In this document: in pieces, positions 11,717 through 20,332 of the stretch
Layout: the number at the start of each line of letters is the position of its first letter
Numbering within the stretch: the first letter of the stretch is position 1
Origin: Deinococcus multiflagellatus
GTDB taxonomy: Bacteria; Deinococcota; Deinococci; Deinococcales; Deinococcaceae
Direction: 5' to 3'
Assembly (NCBI RefSeq): GCF_020166415.1
Contig: NZ_JAIQXV010000032.1
Span: 1-26,566, forward strand
DNA: 26,566 bases
The notes under the pieces: model-generated
Told to the model about the DNA's origin: nothing
Database searches by the model: none
Seen by the model: only the letters and a program-made list of their open reading frames with translations
Translations under genes and position numbers: made by a program

Positions 11717-11807
11717 TGAGCCAAGCGGCAAGGGAAGGGCGGTGGTGCCGTGTCCTGTGCTCGCCTACGGTAAACAGGTCAACTCAACTTTTCCCCGGAG
11801 GACACCC

Positions 11808-12269
11808 ATGAAGCACCTGCTGATCGCTGCCGCCCTTGGTACCCTCACCCTTAGCGCCTGCACCCTGGCGGGCAACCCCATCAAGAAAGATGTGACCGGC
11901 CAGCTGCGCGGCTTTAACGCCAACCAGAACCTGGGTCTGGCCATCGTGGGCTTTAACAATGGCCAGTACACGGCCGACGGCACCCAGAGCCAGGTCATTG
12001 ACAAGTTCCTGACGGGGGGCTTTGCCCTGGACCTGCCCACCAATCTGCCCTACGGCACCTACCGGGTGATCGTGTTCCGCGACGCGAACAACAACAACCG
12101 CTACGACGCGGGCGACACGGTCCTCAGCGCTGACAATGGCAAACGGCTGGTATATGCCCAGCGCGACAACCAGTTTGTGGGCGGCACCAAGGCAGGCTGG
12201 AACCTGGTCAACCCCAACGGTAACGTCCAGACCACACTGCTGAACAATTACGACCTCAACGCGCTGTAA
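11808..12269 (+). CDS. Small lipoprotein with EF-hand-like calcium loop
   Basis: The 153-residue protein has a lipoprotein signal (Lys-His, hydrophobic stretch, lipobox LSAC with Cys18). After cleavage a compact beta-rich domain follows, with a D-A-N-N-N-N-R-Y-D-A-G-D loop at residues 92-103 that resembles Ca2+-binding dockerin/EF-hand loops. It is probably anchored to a membrane or the cell envelope; function unknown. The ATG has GGAGGA 5 nt upstream, and TACGGT at 11766 may be its -10. It is monocistronic with a strong terminator right after the stop. Confidence 0.85.
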   Translation: MKHLLIAAALGTLTLSACTLAGNPIKKDVTGQLRGFNANQNLGLAIVGFNNGQYTADGTQSQVIDKFLTGGFALDLPTNLPYGTYRVIVFRDANNNNRYDAGDTVLSADNGKRLVYAQRDNQFVGGTKAGWNLVNPNGNVQTTLLNNYDLNAL

Positions 12270-12283
12270 AGGGGACGACAAGG

Positions 12284-12314
12284 GAGAGGGAGGCATACTT
12301 GGCCTCCCTCTTTT
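12284..12314 (+). terminator. Strong terminator after the lipoprotein gene
   Basis: A perfect 10-bp stem (12285-12294 with 12302-12311) with a 7-nt loop is followed by TTTT at 12311-12314. It also separates the convergent DUF1802 gene, whose stop codon overlaps the T-run. Confidence 0.85.
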
Positions 12315-12862
12315 CAGGTCTGGATCAATTCTTGAAGGTGCTGCTGCCGGCGCTGCAATTCCGCTTCGGGGATGACGGCTTTACCAGCGGCAATCTCCAG
12401 GTTCCCCAGGGGCACCCAACTCACGCACCCCAGCATTTCTGGGGTTTCGGGGACGTCGAGGGGCGGGGTTAGGGGTCGAATGCGCAGGAGCAGCGCGTGG
12501 ACCCAGGGGCGATTGCGGTAATGAAAACGCCGCTCAATGGCCGCCGCCGTCAGAGCCTGAAGGGGCTCCAGCCGCAACGCCGTGTCCAGCGACTCGATCT
12601 TGTGAACCGCCACCACCTCGGCCAATGCGGGCAGATGGATAGTGCCGGGCTGGGGATCATCGCGCAGAAGCGGCTGATACTGCGCCTGCAACTCGGCCGC
12701 ATTCTGGTGCAGGAAGGTGGGGTAAAGGAGAAACGAACGGTGCTCCACCTCAAAGCCGTCATGCGTTTCCATAACGCCGCCCTTGCGGATGAGCAGCGAG
12801 AGGCGGCCTTGGGTGAGCAACTGGGTCTGGGTGTCCCATTCTTTGAGGGCGGGACGTGTCAT
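12314..12862 (-). CDS. DUF1802 family protein
   Basis: The 182-residue protein opens with the family signature ALKEW, then LLIRKGG and a FLLYPTFLHQ segment, as I recall for DUF1802. No biochemical role is known for the family. No signal peptide or membrane segment is seen. The ATG at 12862 overlaps the stop of the O-antigen-ligase-like gene as ATGA, so it can be translated from the pilin-locus mRNA. A TAGAAT six nt before the ATG could also give an independent leaderless transcript. Confidence 0.85.
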   Translation of the reverse strand: MTRPALKEWDTQTQLLTQGRLSLLIRKGGVMETHDGFEVEHRSFLLYPTFLHQNAAELQAQYQPLLRDDPQPGTIHLPALAEVVAVHKIESLDTALRLEPLQALTAAAIERRFHYRNRPWVHALLLRIRPLTPPLDVPETPEMLGCVSWVPLGNLEIAAGKAVIPEAELQRRQQHLQELIQT

Positions 12863-14247
12863 GTCGGTATTCTAGTTTGCCGGTCGACACGTGGGCCAGC
12901 TTTCACAAGGGCAACCCCCAAGATAAACCAGGCCAGAGGGGCAAAGCGGACAATCTCAGGCCACGTTGTCAAATATACGCCGTATGAAATGAGAGTGGCA
13001 CTCAGTCCCAATACGTCCGCCATGTTTCTCGATACACCTGTAAAAATAATCAAGAAGAATAGAAGTGCGGCTGGAACTCCGAAGGTTAGCGCATAATCTA
13101 AAAATTCATTGTGTACTTTACTAATAGGGAAGAATAATCTTTCCCGCTCCCCTGTCGCATACTGAACGATTAAACTGGGGGCTTCTTCTGGCGGACTTTG
13201 GACTCGGCTTATCGCGGTCACGGCTGACTCCTTGTCTTTGGGAACAAGAGCGGCAGCGACAACCGGTGTGGCCTGGGTGGACAGGACCCGCCAGAGAGCA
13301 GGGGGGGCCCAGCCTTCCAGAGGTTTTTTATGTATGCCGTGCATAGCAAGCGACCACAGGGCTTGCCGCCCACTGCTGTCAGTGAAGCCTTGACTCCCCT
13401 CGCTGCCGTAGACAGAGAGGGTTCTGCCCTCCATTGGTCCGAAAACGGCGCTCGCAGTGAACAGGAGTGCGCCAAGAGCGAGAGGATAAGCCACGGCTCG
13501 GCGACGTGTCCCACTGTCAAGGAGAAGCAGCCATGTCAGGCCGATTCCACCAGCCAACCACGCCCCCCGTGTCCATGAGCCGAGCCAACCCCAGCAGAGG
13601 AGCGTCAGCGCTGCCTGCCCCCAGCGTTGTTGAGGCGTGGGCAGGTGAGGAATAACCCAAGCCACCAAAGGAATAAGTAACGCCAGGGCTCCGCCCATGT
13701 AACCACGGTTCCCCAACGTGCCTCCGGCAGGTGTAGCCAGGACACCCCCGAAGGCCCCTTCGCCGGGAACCCCCATAAGATTCCATTGCTGCAAAATATT
13801 TGTTAGGGCGAGTAAAGCGCCGCCAACAGCAAGCCCATAGGCCAGCGTTTTGCTTGCGCCGACCTTCCCCTTCTGTCTTGCCCAGAGAAAACCAGCTGTG
13901 GCGATCACAATATAAGTGAGGTGCATTGCCACGCCGTCCGCCCGACCTGGTGCACCCACCCACATGAGCTTATTTGGATGGAAAATGAACCCACCCAGGA
14001 GGAGCCAACCCCCCAGCGCCATCAATGGCCATACTGAACGCCACGCTATAAGCTGCCGCCGCTCAATGATCATCAGAAGAGCGATAGGCAGAGTGACGGT
14101 ATAAATCCAGAGAAGCTTGGGAGTGAGGTAGACGTCATCAAATGAAATTGCCACTGCTGGATTGATGAGCAGTGGCAATACACAGAGTGCGAAGATAAGG
14201 AGGTAAGGGGTTCTGGAGGAAGCGTTGGTGGTAACGTCAGAGCTCAC
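12859..14247 (-). CDS. O-antigen ligase/O-oligosaccharyltransferase-like membrane protein (Wzy_C family)
   Basis: The 462-residue polytopic protein has about ten to twelve hydrophobic segments and a large periplasmic loop (roughly residues 260-390) bearing the family landmarks: an Arg-rich SWTRGAW stretch, a GRQALW...PLEGW pattern, and VHNEFLDYALTFG just before the last helices. This fits WaaL/PglL-type enzymes that move lipid-linked glycans to a lipid A core or a protein. The GTG start at 14247 forms GTGA with the stop of the upstream pilin gene, so they are coupled. Placement with two pilins favours pilin glycosylation (inference). The gene is AT-richer than the flanks, suggesting transfer. 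Confidence 0.82.
   Translation of the reverse strand: MSSDVTTNASSRTPYLLIFALCVLPLLINPAVAISFDDVYLTPKLLWIYTVTLPIALLMIIERRQLIAWRSVWPLMALGGWLLLGGFIFHPNKLMWVGAPGRADGVAMHLTYIVIATAGFLWARQKGKVGASKTLAYGLAVGGALLALTNILQQWNLMGVPGEGAFGGVLATPAGGTLGNRGYMGGALALLIPLVAWVIPHLPTPQQRWGQAALTLLCWGWLGSWTRGAWLAGGIGLTWLLLLDSGTRRRAVAYPLALGALLFTASAVFGPMEGRTLSVYGSEGSQGFTDSSGRQALWSLAMHGIHKKPLEGWAPPALWRVLSTQATPVVAAALVPKDKESAVTAISRVQSPPEEAPSLIVQYATGERERLFFPISKVHNEFLDYALTFGVPAALLFFLIIFTGVSRNMADVLGLSATLISYGVYLTTWPEIVRFAPLAWFILGVALVKAGPRVDRQTRIPT
12869..12874 (-). promoter_or_regulatory. Internal -10 element before the DUF1802 gene
   Basis: TAGAAT, 6-nt spacer, ATG at 12862. It lies inside the end of the upstream gene and could give a separate leaderless transcript. 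Confidence 0.4.
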
Positions 14248-14687
14248 GGAAAGTTTATACCCCCAGCACCTGTATTCGAGAAAGGCGTCGAACCTGGGAC
14301 GTTGGCACTCACCAGGGTTGGTGTCGCCGTAATAACCGCTGAACCGCGAATGTCCCAAACGTCGAATGTATATGTTGAGGCGAGCGTCGCACTGGCAGCT
14401 CTGTCTTTGACAAAGATATTAGGATTGCGACAGCTCTTATCGAGATTAAGCAAAAAATCGCTCAACAGGGTGGCGTTACTTGAGAGGTTGACATAGGTCT
14501 TATAGTCAACCATCGAAATAGCCTGTGCAGTCTGCAAGCTCTTGGCACACATCCTTGCTCCTGTGTCATATGACCTTTTTTGAGCTGTAAGGAGGTTGGG
14601 CAGCATGATGCTTGCCAGCGTGCCTATAATGGCAATTGACAGCAACAGTTCGATCAAGGTAAAGCCGTAGGCTGGCATCTGTTTCAT
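14244..14687 (-). CDS. Type IV pilin-like protein (second pilin)
   Basis: The 147-residue prepilin has a short leader ending in Gly8, then the N-methylation sequence FTLIELL with Glu at mature position 5, followed by the hydrophobic helix. Two cysteines later in the chain could form the usual C-terminal disulfide. It is clearly related to the pilin at 14743-15183 over the first 55 residues (the AQKRxYDTxAxxCAKS block) but differs afterwards. It overlaps the ligase-like gene, and its coding sequence is AT-richer than that of the other pilin. Its ribosome site is weak. Likely a minor or alternative subunit. Confidence 0.92.
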   Translation of the reverse strand: MKQMPAYGFTLIELLLSIAIIGTLASIMLPNLLTAQKRSYDTGARMCAKSLQTAQAISMVDYKTYVNLSSNATLLSDFLLNLDKSCRNPNIFVKDRAASATLASTYTFDVWDIRGSAVITATPTLVSANVPGSTPFSNTGAGGINFP

Positions 14688-14698
14688 GGTTGCGTAAA

Positions 14699-14725
14699 GG
14701 GGCCACTCCGTACTGGCGTGGCCCC
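14699..14725 (-). terminator. Hairpin between the two pilin genes
   Basis: An 8-bp GC-rich stem (GGGGCCAC/GTGGCCCC) with an 11-nt loop is followed on the minus strand by only three T residues. It may be a leaky terminator or an mRNA 3' stabiliser giving more of the first pilin than of the downstream genes. Confidence 0.5.
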
Positions 14726-14742
14726 GTATGTTGAGAAGAGGA

Positions 14743-15183
14743 TTAGCTGGGGGCGTTGCCGCCGCCCGTCAGGTTGCTCGGGGTGACGGTGAAGGTCTTG
14801 GAGCCGCGGATATCGCCAACAGTGATCACGTAGGTCGCGTTGGAGCCGCTGGGCGCCGTGGTGGTGGCGATGCGGATGTTCTGGTCCGAGCAGTTGGAAG
14901 CCAGGTCTGTCGCGGTGGGCAGGGTCGCGCCGCTGGGGAGGCTGCCAGCGGTAATCGTGGGCGCAGCAGTGCCGCTCTTGGCAATGGAGAAGTAGCCCTG
15001 GTTGTCGATCTGGGCCGTGGCCTGGGCCGTCTGAATGCTCTTGGCGCAGGACTGAGCCGAGGTGTCGTACGCACGCTTCTGGGCACCCAGCAGGTTGGGG
15101 ATCAGCACGGCGGCCAGGATGCCGATGATGGCGATAACGATCAGCAGCTCGATCAGGGTGAAGCCTTGGGTCGTGTTCTTCAT
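14743..15183 (-). CDS. pilA: Type IV pilin (major pilin-like)
   Basis: The 146-residue prepilin has a 7-residue leader (MKNTTQG), then FTLIELLIVIAIIGILAAVLIPN, the standard class III signal cleaved by PilD after Gly7 and N-methylated on Phe; Glu5 is present. A Ser/Thr/Gly-rich C-terminal half follows, with a cysteine pair near residues 46 and 98. The ATG has AGGAG 5 nt upstream. It is the first gene of the leftward pilin unit, ahead of a hairpin and a second pilin, so probably the more abundant subunit. The gene name rests on family resemblance. The Ser/Thr-rich segment offers many O-glycosylation sites. Confidence 0.93.
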   Translation of the reverse strand: MKNTTQGFTLIELLIVIAIIGILAAVLIPNLLGAQKRAYDTSAQSCAKSIQTAQATAQIDNQGYFSIAKSGTAAPTITAGSLPSGATLPTATDLASNCSDQNIRIATTTAPSGSNATYVITVGDIRGSKTFTVTPSNLTGGGNAPS

Positions 15184-15603
15184 GGTAACTCCTGGGTGCG
15201 GCGGGCCGGTTAAGGGATAAATGGGCCAGACCTCGCCTGCGTATGGCTAGCCGGTGTTCGGGTGTCTCCCGTCCTGGCTTGGTCTGAAGTGTACGGGGGC
15301 CGTTCTCACAGGAGTCTTACCGGATTGCAAGCCAGTAAACGTTTCGACCTTGAAGTGTAACGCGAGCAAAAGACGTGTCCGAGCGAAGATTTTGCTTTTA
15401 AACCAGCAGTCAGACTTTGTAAGACTTGGGGCCTCTGCCTGCGGGTGGTATGCTGGCGGGCAGTTCAGCCGAGCGGCCCCGCTGCCCGGCGAATGGGCGT
15501 GCTCTCCAGGCCGCCCCTGATTTCATCAAGAACATGGACATGCGCGCAGGTCGCAGAGGTGCCCCCTCTGTCCGGCGGCGTGCGTGGGCCAGAGGAGAGG
15601 CTT
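15184..15603. other. Divergent intergenic region between pilin and dnaB genes
   Basis: This 420-bp stretch has no convincing gene. It holds the leftward pilin control region and the rightward dnaB promoter. TGAAGTGTA occurs twice as a direct repeat (15284-15292 and 15351-15359); on the minus strand each copy reads TACACTTCA and could serve as a -10 for the pilin gene. The dnaB leader from about 15461 to 15603 is long, and I see no riboswitch in it. Confidence 0.5.
15426..15454 (+). promoter_or_regulatory. dnaB promoter
   Basis: TTGGGG (15426-15431) and TATGCT (15449-15454) are separated by exactly 17 bp. Transcription would begin near 15461, about 140 nt before the TTG start of dnaB. Confidence 0.5.
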
Positions 15604-16949
<1,346 letters not shown>

Positions 16950-16950
<1 letters not shown>

Positions 16951-17624
16951 TGCCCGAAGATCAGAACAAGGCGGCAGGTGCGGCGGGGCAGCGGCGGCGG
17001 CGGCGGCGCCGGGGGGCGCCTCAGCAGGCCCGGCCCGGGCAGGTCACGACCACCACAGCGGTGCCCGTCCCAGCGGCCCCCAGCAAGCGAGGCCAGAAAC
17101 GCCCCCTGGCCGAGCCCCGCATTGGGGTGGGCTGCATTGTCCTGCGCGGCGACGAGATTCTGCTGGTGCGTGAGCGGGGCCGCTGGTCGCTGCCCAAGGG
17201 CGGCCTGGAAGCCGGCGAGCTGGTGCAAGACGGCGCCCGCCGCGAAACCTTCGAGGAAACGGGGCTGGTGGTCGAACTGCGCGACCTTGCCTTCATCGTG
17301 GAATTCCAGGCCGTGACCTGGGGGCACCACCTGCAGTTCTTCTACACGGGGCGCGAGGTGGGCGGCAAGCTGGAACCCCGCGATCCGGACCGCGACGTGC
17401 AGGAGGCGCGCTTCGTGCCCATCCGGCAGCTGCGCGAGTTCATTCGCTTCCGGCCGCGGCTGGTGGCCCTGGAAACGTGGCTGCGCGAGCGCCGGCCCCG
17501 GCACTTTGTCTTTAATCTGGACAAGGAACCAGCGATGCTGCGCAAGCGCCGCCGGGTGGGCGAGCCTCCTTCACCGGGCGCGGCGGTCCAGGAACCCGAA
17601 CTCAACGGCGAGCCGGATTTGTAA
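16950..17624 (+). CDS. Nudix hydrolase with Arg-rich N-terminal tail
   Basis: The 224-residue protein contains one Nudix domain (about residues 56-185) with a complete Nudix box GX5EX7REUXEEXGU at 84-106. Such enzymes cleave nucleoside diphosphates linked to other groups. The first 50 residues are disordered-looking with seven consecutive arginines (15-21) and a Thr/Pro/Ala-rich stretch; the C-terminal 40 residues are basic and Pro-rich too, suggesting nucleic-acid or protein contact. ATG 16950 overlaps the dnaB stop as TGATG and has GGAGG 7 nt upstream, so it is coupled to dnaB. The substrate is unknown. Confidence 0.92.
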
Positions 17625-17644
17625 CGGGGGTCGCTGGAAGCTGG

Positions 17645-17674
17645 GAGCCAGCCCTGACGTGCCGTGGCTGGCTC
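17645..17674 (+). terminator. Hairpin downstream of the Nudix gene
   Basis: A perfect 9-bp stem GAGCCAGCC/GGCTGGCTC with a 12-nt loop follows the dnaB-Nudix unit by about 20 nt. There is no T-run, so termination is possible but unproven. Confidence 0.4.
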
Positions 17675-17802
17675 TCCTGGCCTATGGCGCTCAGGGGGGA
17701 GCAGTGCCCTGCGTTCGGGTGCGCAGTGAATGCCACACAGCAGCACCCAGTAGGCGCGGAACCGACCAACTGCCGCGCCTTTCTGTTTCTCCCCCAATCT
17801 GC

Positions 17803-17808
17803 TAATAT
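17803..17808 (+). promoter_or_regulatory. -10 element for leaderless zinc-ribbon gene
   Basis: TAATAT, 6-nt spacer, ATG at 17815. There is no ribosome site. The most AT-rich and best -10 of the leaderless set here; TTTCTG at 17780 is a weak -35 at 17 bp. Confidence 0.6.
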
Positions 17809-17814
17809 CAGAAT

Positions 17815-18021
17815 ATGAAGCGTCTGTTACGCAAAGAGGCCGATCCACTGCCTGCCAGCGGACGCGGCTACCAGCATGTCTGCCCGCGCTGTGGGCAGGC
17901 CATGACCCTGCACGATCTGCGCGACGGAGATCAGGCCTACTGGTGTCATCCCTGTGGGGTGGGCCACCGCGCCAGCGACCCGCCGCCCAGTGCGCTGCGC
18001 CCACTGCCCCAGGCGGGTTAA
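17815..18021 (+). CDS. Small zinc-ribbon protein
   Basis: The 68-residue protein is basic at its N-terminus (MKRLLRK) and has two CxxC knuckles, CPRC at about residues 23-26 and CHPC at 44-47, enough to bind one zinc. No catalytic domain is present. It is probably a cytosolic zinc-ribbon adaptor; no partner is evident. The start is set by the TAATAT element directly ahead of the ATG. The spacing and codon use are those of a real gene, and the cysteines sit in the same frame throughout. Function unknown. Confidence 0.75.
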   Translation: MKRLLRKEADPLPASGRGYQHVCPRCGQAMTLHDLRDGDQAYWCHPCGVGHRASDPPPSALRPLPQAG

Positions 18022-18070
18022 GGCCCCCGCAGCGCCGGACGCGGGGACACGGGGCCGCGCGCACCTCCGC

Positions 18071-18076
18071 TATGCT
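18071..18076 (+). promoter_or_regulatory. -10 element for SDR-nrdR transcript
   Basis: TATGCT, 7-nt spacer, ATG at 18084. The ATG inside this element (18072) would give four extra residues but has no ribosome site, so the leaderless start at 18084 is favoured. Confidence 0.5.
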
Positions 18077-18083
18077 GAAGGCC

Positions 18084-18803
18084 ATGACTTTGTTTTCCAC
18101 CTCTGCAGCGCCCGGCACCTCTGGTTCGCTGGAGGACCTGCTGGCGGGGCAGGTGATCGCGGTGACCGGCGCCGACCAGGGCTACGGCCGCGTGGTGAGT
18201 GCGGCGCTCGCCCGTGCGCGCGCCAGCGTGGTCTTGATCGGCAACAATAGCGAAACGCTGGCGGTGGTGGCCAGCCAGCTGGAGCACGCGGGCGGGCACG
18301 CCATTCCCATCAAGGCCGATGTGGGCGTGCCCCTGGACTGGCTCAGCGCGCAGACCCGCATTCTGGACATTTACGGCGCGCTGCACGGCATTGTGCATCT
18401 GGCCGACAAGCGCGCGCATACCGAGTTCACCATGTTGGGCGAAAGCGAGTGGATGGACCTCTTTAACTGCAACGTAAAGAGCAGCGTGGCCATCGCCCAG
18501 ATTTTGCGCCGCCGCCTGCCCGACACCTGGCTGACCATCATCGGGCCGCACCTGGACGAGCGCGGGCTGCAGGTTCATCCGCAGCGCGGCGCCCTGCGGG
18601 GGCTGGTGGAGCAGGCCCACAGCGAGGACCTGCGCCTGAATCTGTTGCTGCCGGCGCGGGCCAGCAGCGGCGAGGAACCGTTAGACCGCCCGCTGGCGGC
18701 GGCGGTGCTGGCCCTGGCCAGTCCTGACCTGCGGCACCTGCGCAGCAATGTGCTGGACGTGCCGCTGCCTGAGGTGCCCCGGGTGCGGCCCGAGGGGCGG
18801 TAA
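18084..18803 (+). CDS. SDR-family protein lacking the catalytic Tyr-Lys pair
   Basis: The 239-residue protein has the short-chain dehydrogenase Rossmann signature TGADQGYG (TGxxxGxG) at residues 28-35, an acidic residue at about 79 in KADV, and Asn130 in the helix usually bearing the structural Asn. Where YxxxK should stand, near 164-168, it reads V-H-P-Q-R, and the NNAG motif reads VHLA, so ordinary dehydrogenase activity is unlikely. It may bind NAD(P)(H) as a sensor or structural protein. It ends 4 nt before nrdR, so they share an mRNA that probably starts leaderless at 18084. Confidence 0.85.
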   Translation: MTLFSTSAAPGTSGSLEDLLAGQVIAVTGADQGYGRVVSAALARARASVVLIGNNSETLAVVASQLEHAGGHAIPIKADVGVPLDWLSAQTRILDIYGALHGIVHLADKRAHTEFTMLGESEWMDLFNCNVKSSVAIAQILRRRLPDTWLTIIGPHLDERGLQVHPQRGALRGLVEQAHSEDLRLNLLLPARASSGEEPLDRPLAAAVLALASPDLRHLRSNVLDVPLPEVPRVRPEGR

Positions 18804-18807
18804 CGCC

Positions 18808-19266
18808 GTGCGCTGTCCCTACTGCTCGGCCCCCGACAGCAAGGTGGTCAATTCGCGCCCCAGCGACGACGGCGCCAGTATTCGCCGCCGCCGCGAGTGC
18901 CTGAACTGCGCGCGGCGCTTTACGACCTATGAGCGCGCGCAGCTTGAGCCCCTGATGGTGGTCAAGCGCAGCGGGCCAAGAGAAGCCTTTAACCCCGACA
19001 AGCTGCTGCGCGGTCTGGTGCTGGCCAGCGAAAAGCGCCCGGTGGACAGTGACGCCCTGCGCGCCTTTGCCTACGGCTTTGAGGATGAGGTGCAGGCCGC
19101 CGAGATCCGCAGCGAGGAGATTGGCCGCCGCGCCATGACCTTCCTGCGCCCCCTCGACGACGTGGCGTACATCCGCTTTGCCAGCGTGTACCGCGATTTC
19201 GACTCGCTGGAGCGGTTTATCGAAGAGATCCGGGGCCTGAAAGACGAGGGGGAGGCGGAGGGGTAA
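18808..19266 (+). CDS. nrdR: Transcriptional repressor NrdR
   Basis: NrdR is a zinc- and nucleotide-dependent repressor of ribonucleotide reductase genes. The 152-residue protein has the N-terminal zinc ribbon (C3, C6, C31, C34 in CPYC...CLNC), the SRPSDDGASIRRRREC segment unique to NrdR, and an ATP-cone at about residues 49-139 that senses dATP/ATP. The GTG at 18808 is used because the first cysteine must lie at position 3, as in all NrdR proteins; GAGGGG lies about 10 nt upstream. It is co-transcribed with the degenerate SDR. Its likely target nrdJ has paired boxes at 9788-9835. Confidence 0.96.
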   Translation: MRCPYCSAPDSKVVNSRPSDDGASIRRRRECLNCARRFTTYERAQLEPLMVVKRSGPREAFNPDKLLRGLVLASEKRPVDSDALRAFAYGFEDEVQAAEIRSEEIGRRAMTFLRPLDDVAYIRFASVYRDFDSLERFIEEIRGLKDEGEAEG

Positions 19267-19329
19267 ATGCCGCTGGCGTCGGGCCGACCAGGCGCAGCGG
19301 GATGGCCTGACGCCGGTTTCTGCGCCGGC

Positions 19330-19484
19330 ATACGGATTTCGGATGATCCGTTCCAGCCCCTGCGCGTCGCTTCGGTGCCTCCAGGCCTCTCCGTCACCGT
19401 TTTTCCTTCTCTGCGGTGCCGCTTTGCGCGTCCCTCCGGTCGGATTCATCCGTTATCCCATAACGGATGAGCCGGAATCCTTAT
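19330..19484. mobile_element. Candidate inverted-repeat-bounded small element (MITE/REP-like)
   Basis: The 23 bp at 19330-19352 and the reverse complement of 19462-19484 match at 18 of 23 positions, enclosing about 155 bp between the convergent nrdR and plsC-like genes. The interior has no believable gene. No clear target-site duplication is visible. Small dispersed non-coding repeats are known in Deinococcus, but I cannot test copy number here. Confidence 0.4.
19446..19470. repeat. Perfect 11-bp inverted repeat
   Basis: TCATCCGTTAT and ATAACGGATGA enclose only CCC. The strong hairpin sits at the right end of the candidate element and could form on either strand. No T-run follows. Confidence 0.7.
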
Positions 19485-19526
19485 CAGTGGTGCCCAGCAG
19501 TCAAGGCGACGGCTGGCCGGGACGAT

Positions 19527-20147
19527 CTACGTGCGGCTGGGGCCCCCAGCGGCGGCTGGGCGGGGCACAGCGGGTGTTTCGTTGGCCGGGGTGTGGCCGC
19601 GCACGCCGTTGAGGTACTCGCGGATCTGGGCAAAGTCGGCTTCGAGATTGCCGGTGGGGGTCACGTACCCCACGATCCCCACGCGCCGGCGGCCCCAGTC
19701 CAGCACCGTCACGGCAATCGGCACCTTCGCTTCCAGCGCCATGTAGTAAAAGCCCGTCTTCCAGTAGTCGCCGCGGCTGCGGGTGCCCTCGGGGGCGATG
19801 GCGAGCATGATTTCCTCTTCGCGCTCAATAATGCCCACCACCGCGTCCACAAAGTTGCCGCCCGAACGGCGCCGGTCCAGGGCGAGGCCGCCCACCGCGC
19901 GCATGAACACGCCCACCGGAAAGAAAAACAGTTCCCGCTTGGCCACAAAGCGCGCCGGGGCGCGGGTGGCCCAGGTCCAGAAGATGCCGGGCCAGAAATC
20001 GGCGTTGTGGGTGTGCGGCGCCACGGCCCCCACACACTTCAGGCCGGGTGGGGGCGCCAGCACGGCTTCCCAGCCCGCAAGGCGCAGCGCCCACACTGCA
20101 AGGCGTGAACCGAAAGTGGGTTGCCGTCCAGGCCACAGAGGAGACAT
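19527..20147 (-). CDS. 1-acylglycerol-3-phosphate acyltransferase-like protein (PlsC family)
   Basis: The 206-residue protein has the acyltransferase HX4D motif (HTHNAD, residues 45-50) and the glycerophosphate-binding APEGTRS at 118-124, with a hydrophobic region between them for membrane contact. PlsC-type enzymes add the second acyl chain in phosphatidic acid synthesis; some relatives act on other lysolipids, so the name is kept at family level. The ATG at 20147 lies 8 nt after a TATACT -10 and has no Shine-Dalgarno sequence. The C-terminal tail from about residue 185 is Pro/Ala-rich. Confidence 0.85.
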   Translation of the reverse strand: MSPLWPGRQPTFGSRLAVWALRLAGWEAVLAPPPGLKCVGAVAPHTHNADFWPGIFWTWATRAPARFVAKRELFFFPVGVFMRAVGGLALDRRRSGGNFVDAVVGIIEREEEIMLAIAPEGTRSRGDYWKTGFYYMALEAKVPIAVTVLDWGRRRVGIVGYVTPTGNLEADFAQIREYLNGVRGHTPANETPAVPRPAAAGGPSRT

Positions 20148-20155
20148 GGCCCTGA

Positions 20156-20161
20156 AGTATA
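20156..20161 (-). promoter_or_regulatory. -10 element for leaderless plsC-like gene
   Basis: TATACT, 8-nt spacer (TCAGGGCC), ATG at 20147. No -35 is recognisable. Confidence 0.5.
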
Positions 20162-20247
20162 GGCAGGTGCGCTGACAGGACTCTTGAGGCTGGGACGCGG
20201 TTCATCTGGAGGCCGCAAGGCATGACGACGCGGCGAAACAGAGTAGG

Positions 20248-20282
20248 AAAAAGAAAAACGCCCGTTCACAGGTGAACGGGCG
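20248..20282 (-). terminator. Strong terminator of the small membrane protein gene
   Basis: Perfect 11-bp inverted repeat CGCCCGTTCAC/GTGAACGGGCG (20259-20269 and 20272-20282) with a 2-nt centre. On the minus strand it is followed by TTTTTCTTTTT. It ends the leftward arginase/membrane-protein unit. Confidence 0.9.
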
Positions 20283-20332
20283 CGGCTGTGACCTGTGGGT
20301 GCTGTTTGGGTGTGCGGCTAGGCGTTCCGCCC

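Noticed and set aside
19267..19470. 67-residue frame directly after nrdR
   Set aside because: It overlaps the inverted-repeat element, has no ribosome site or -10, and its composition is that of non-coding sequence.
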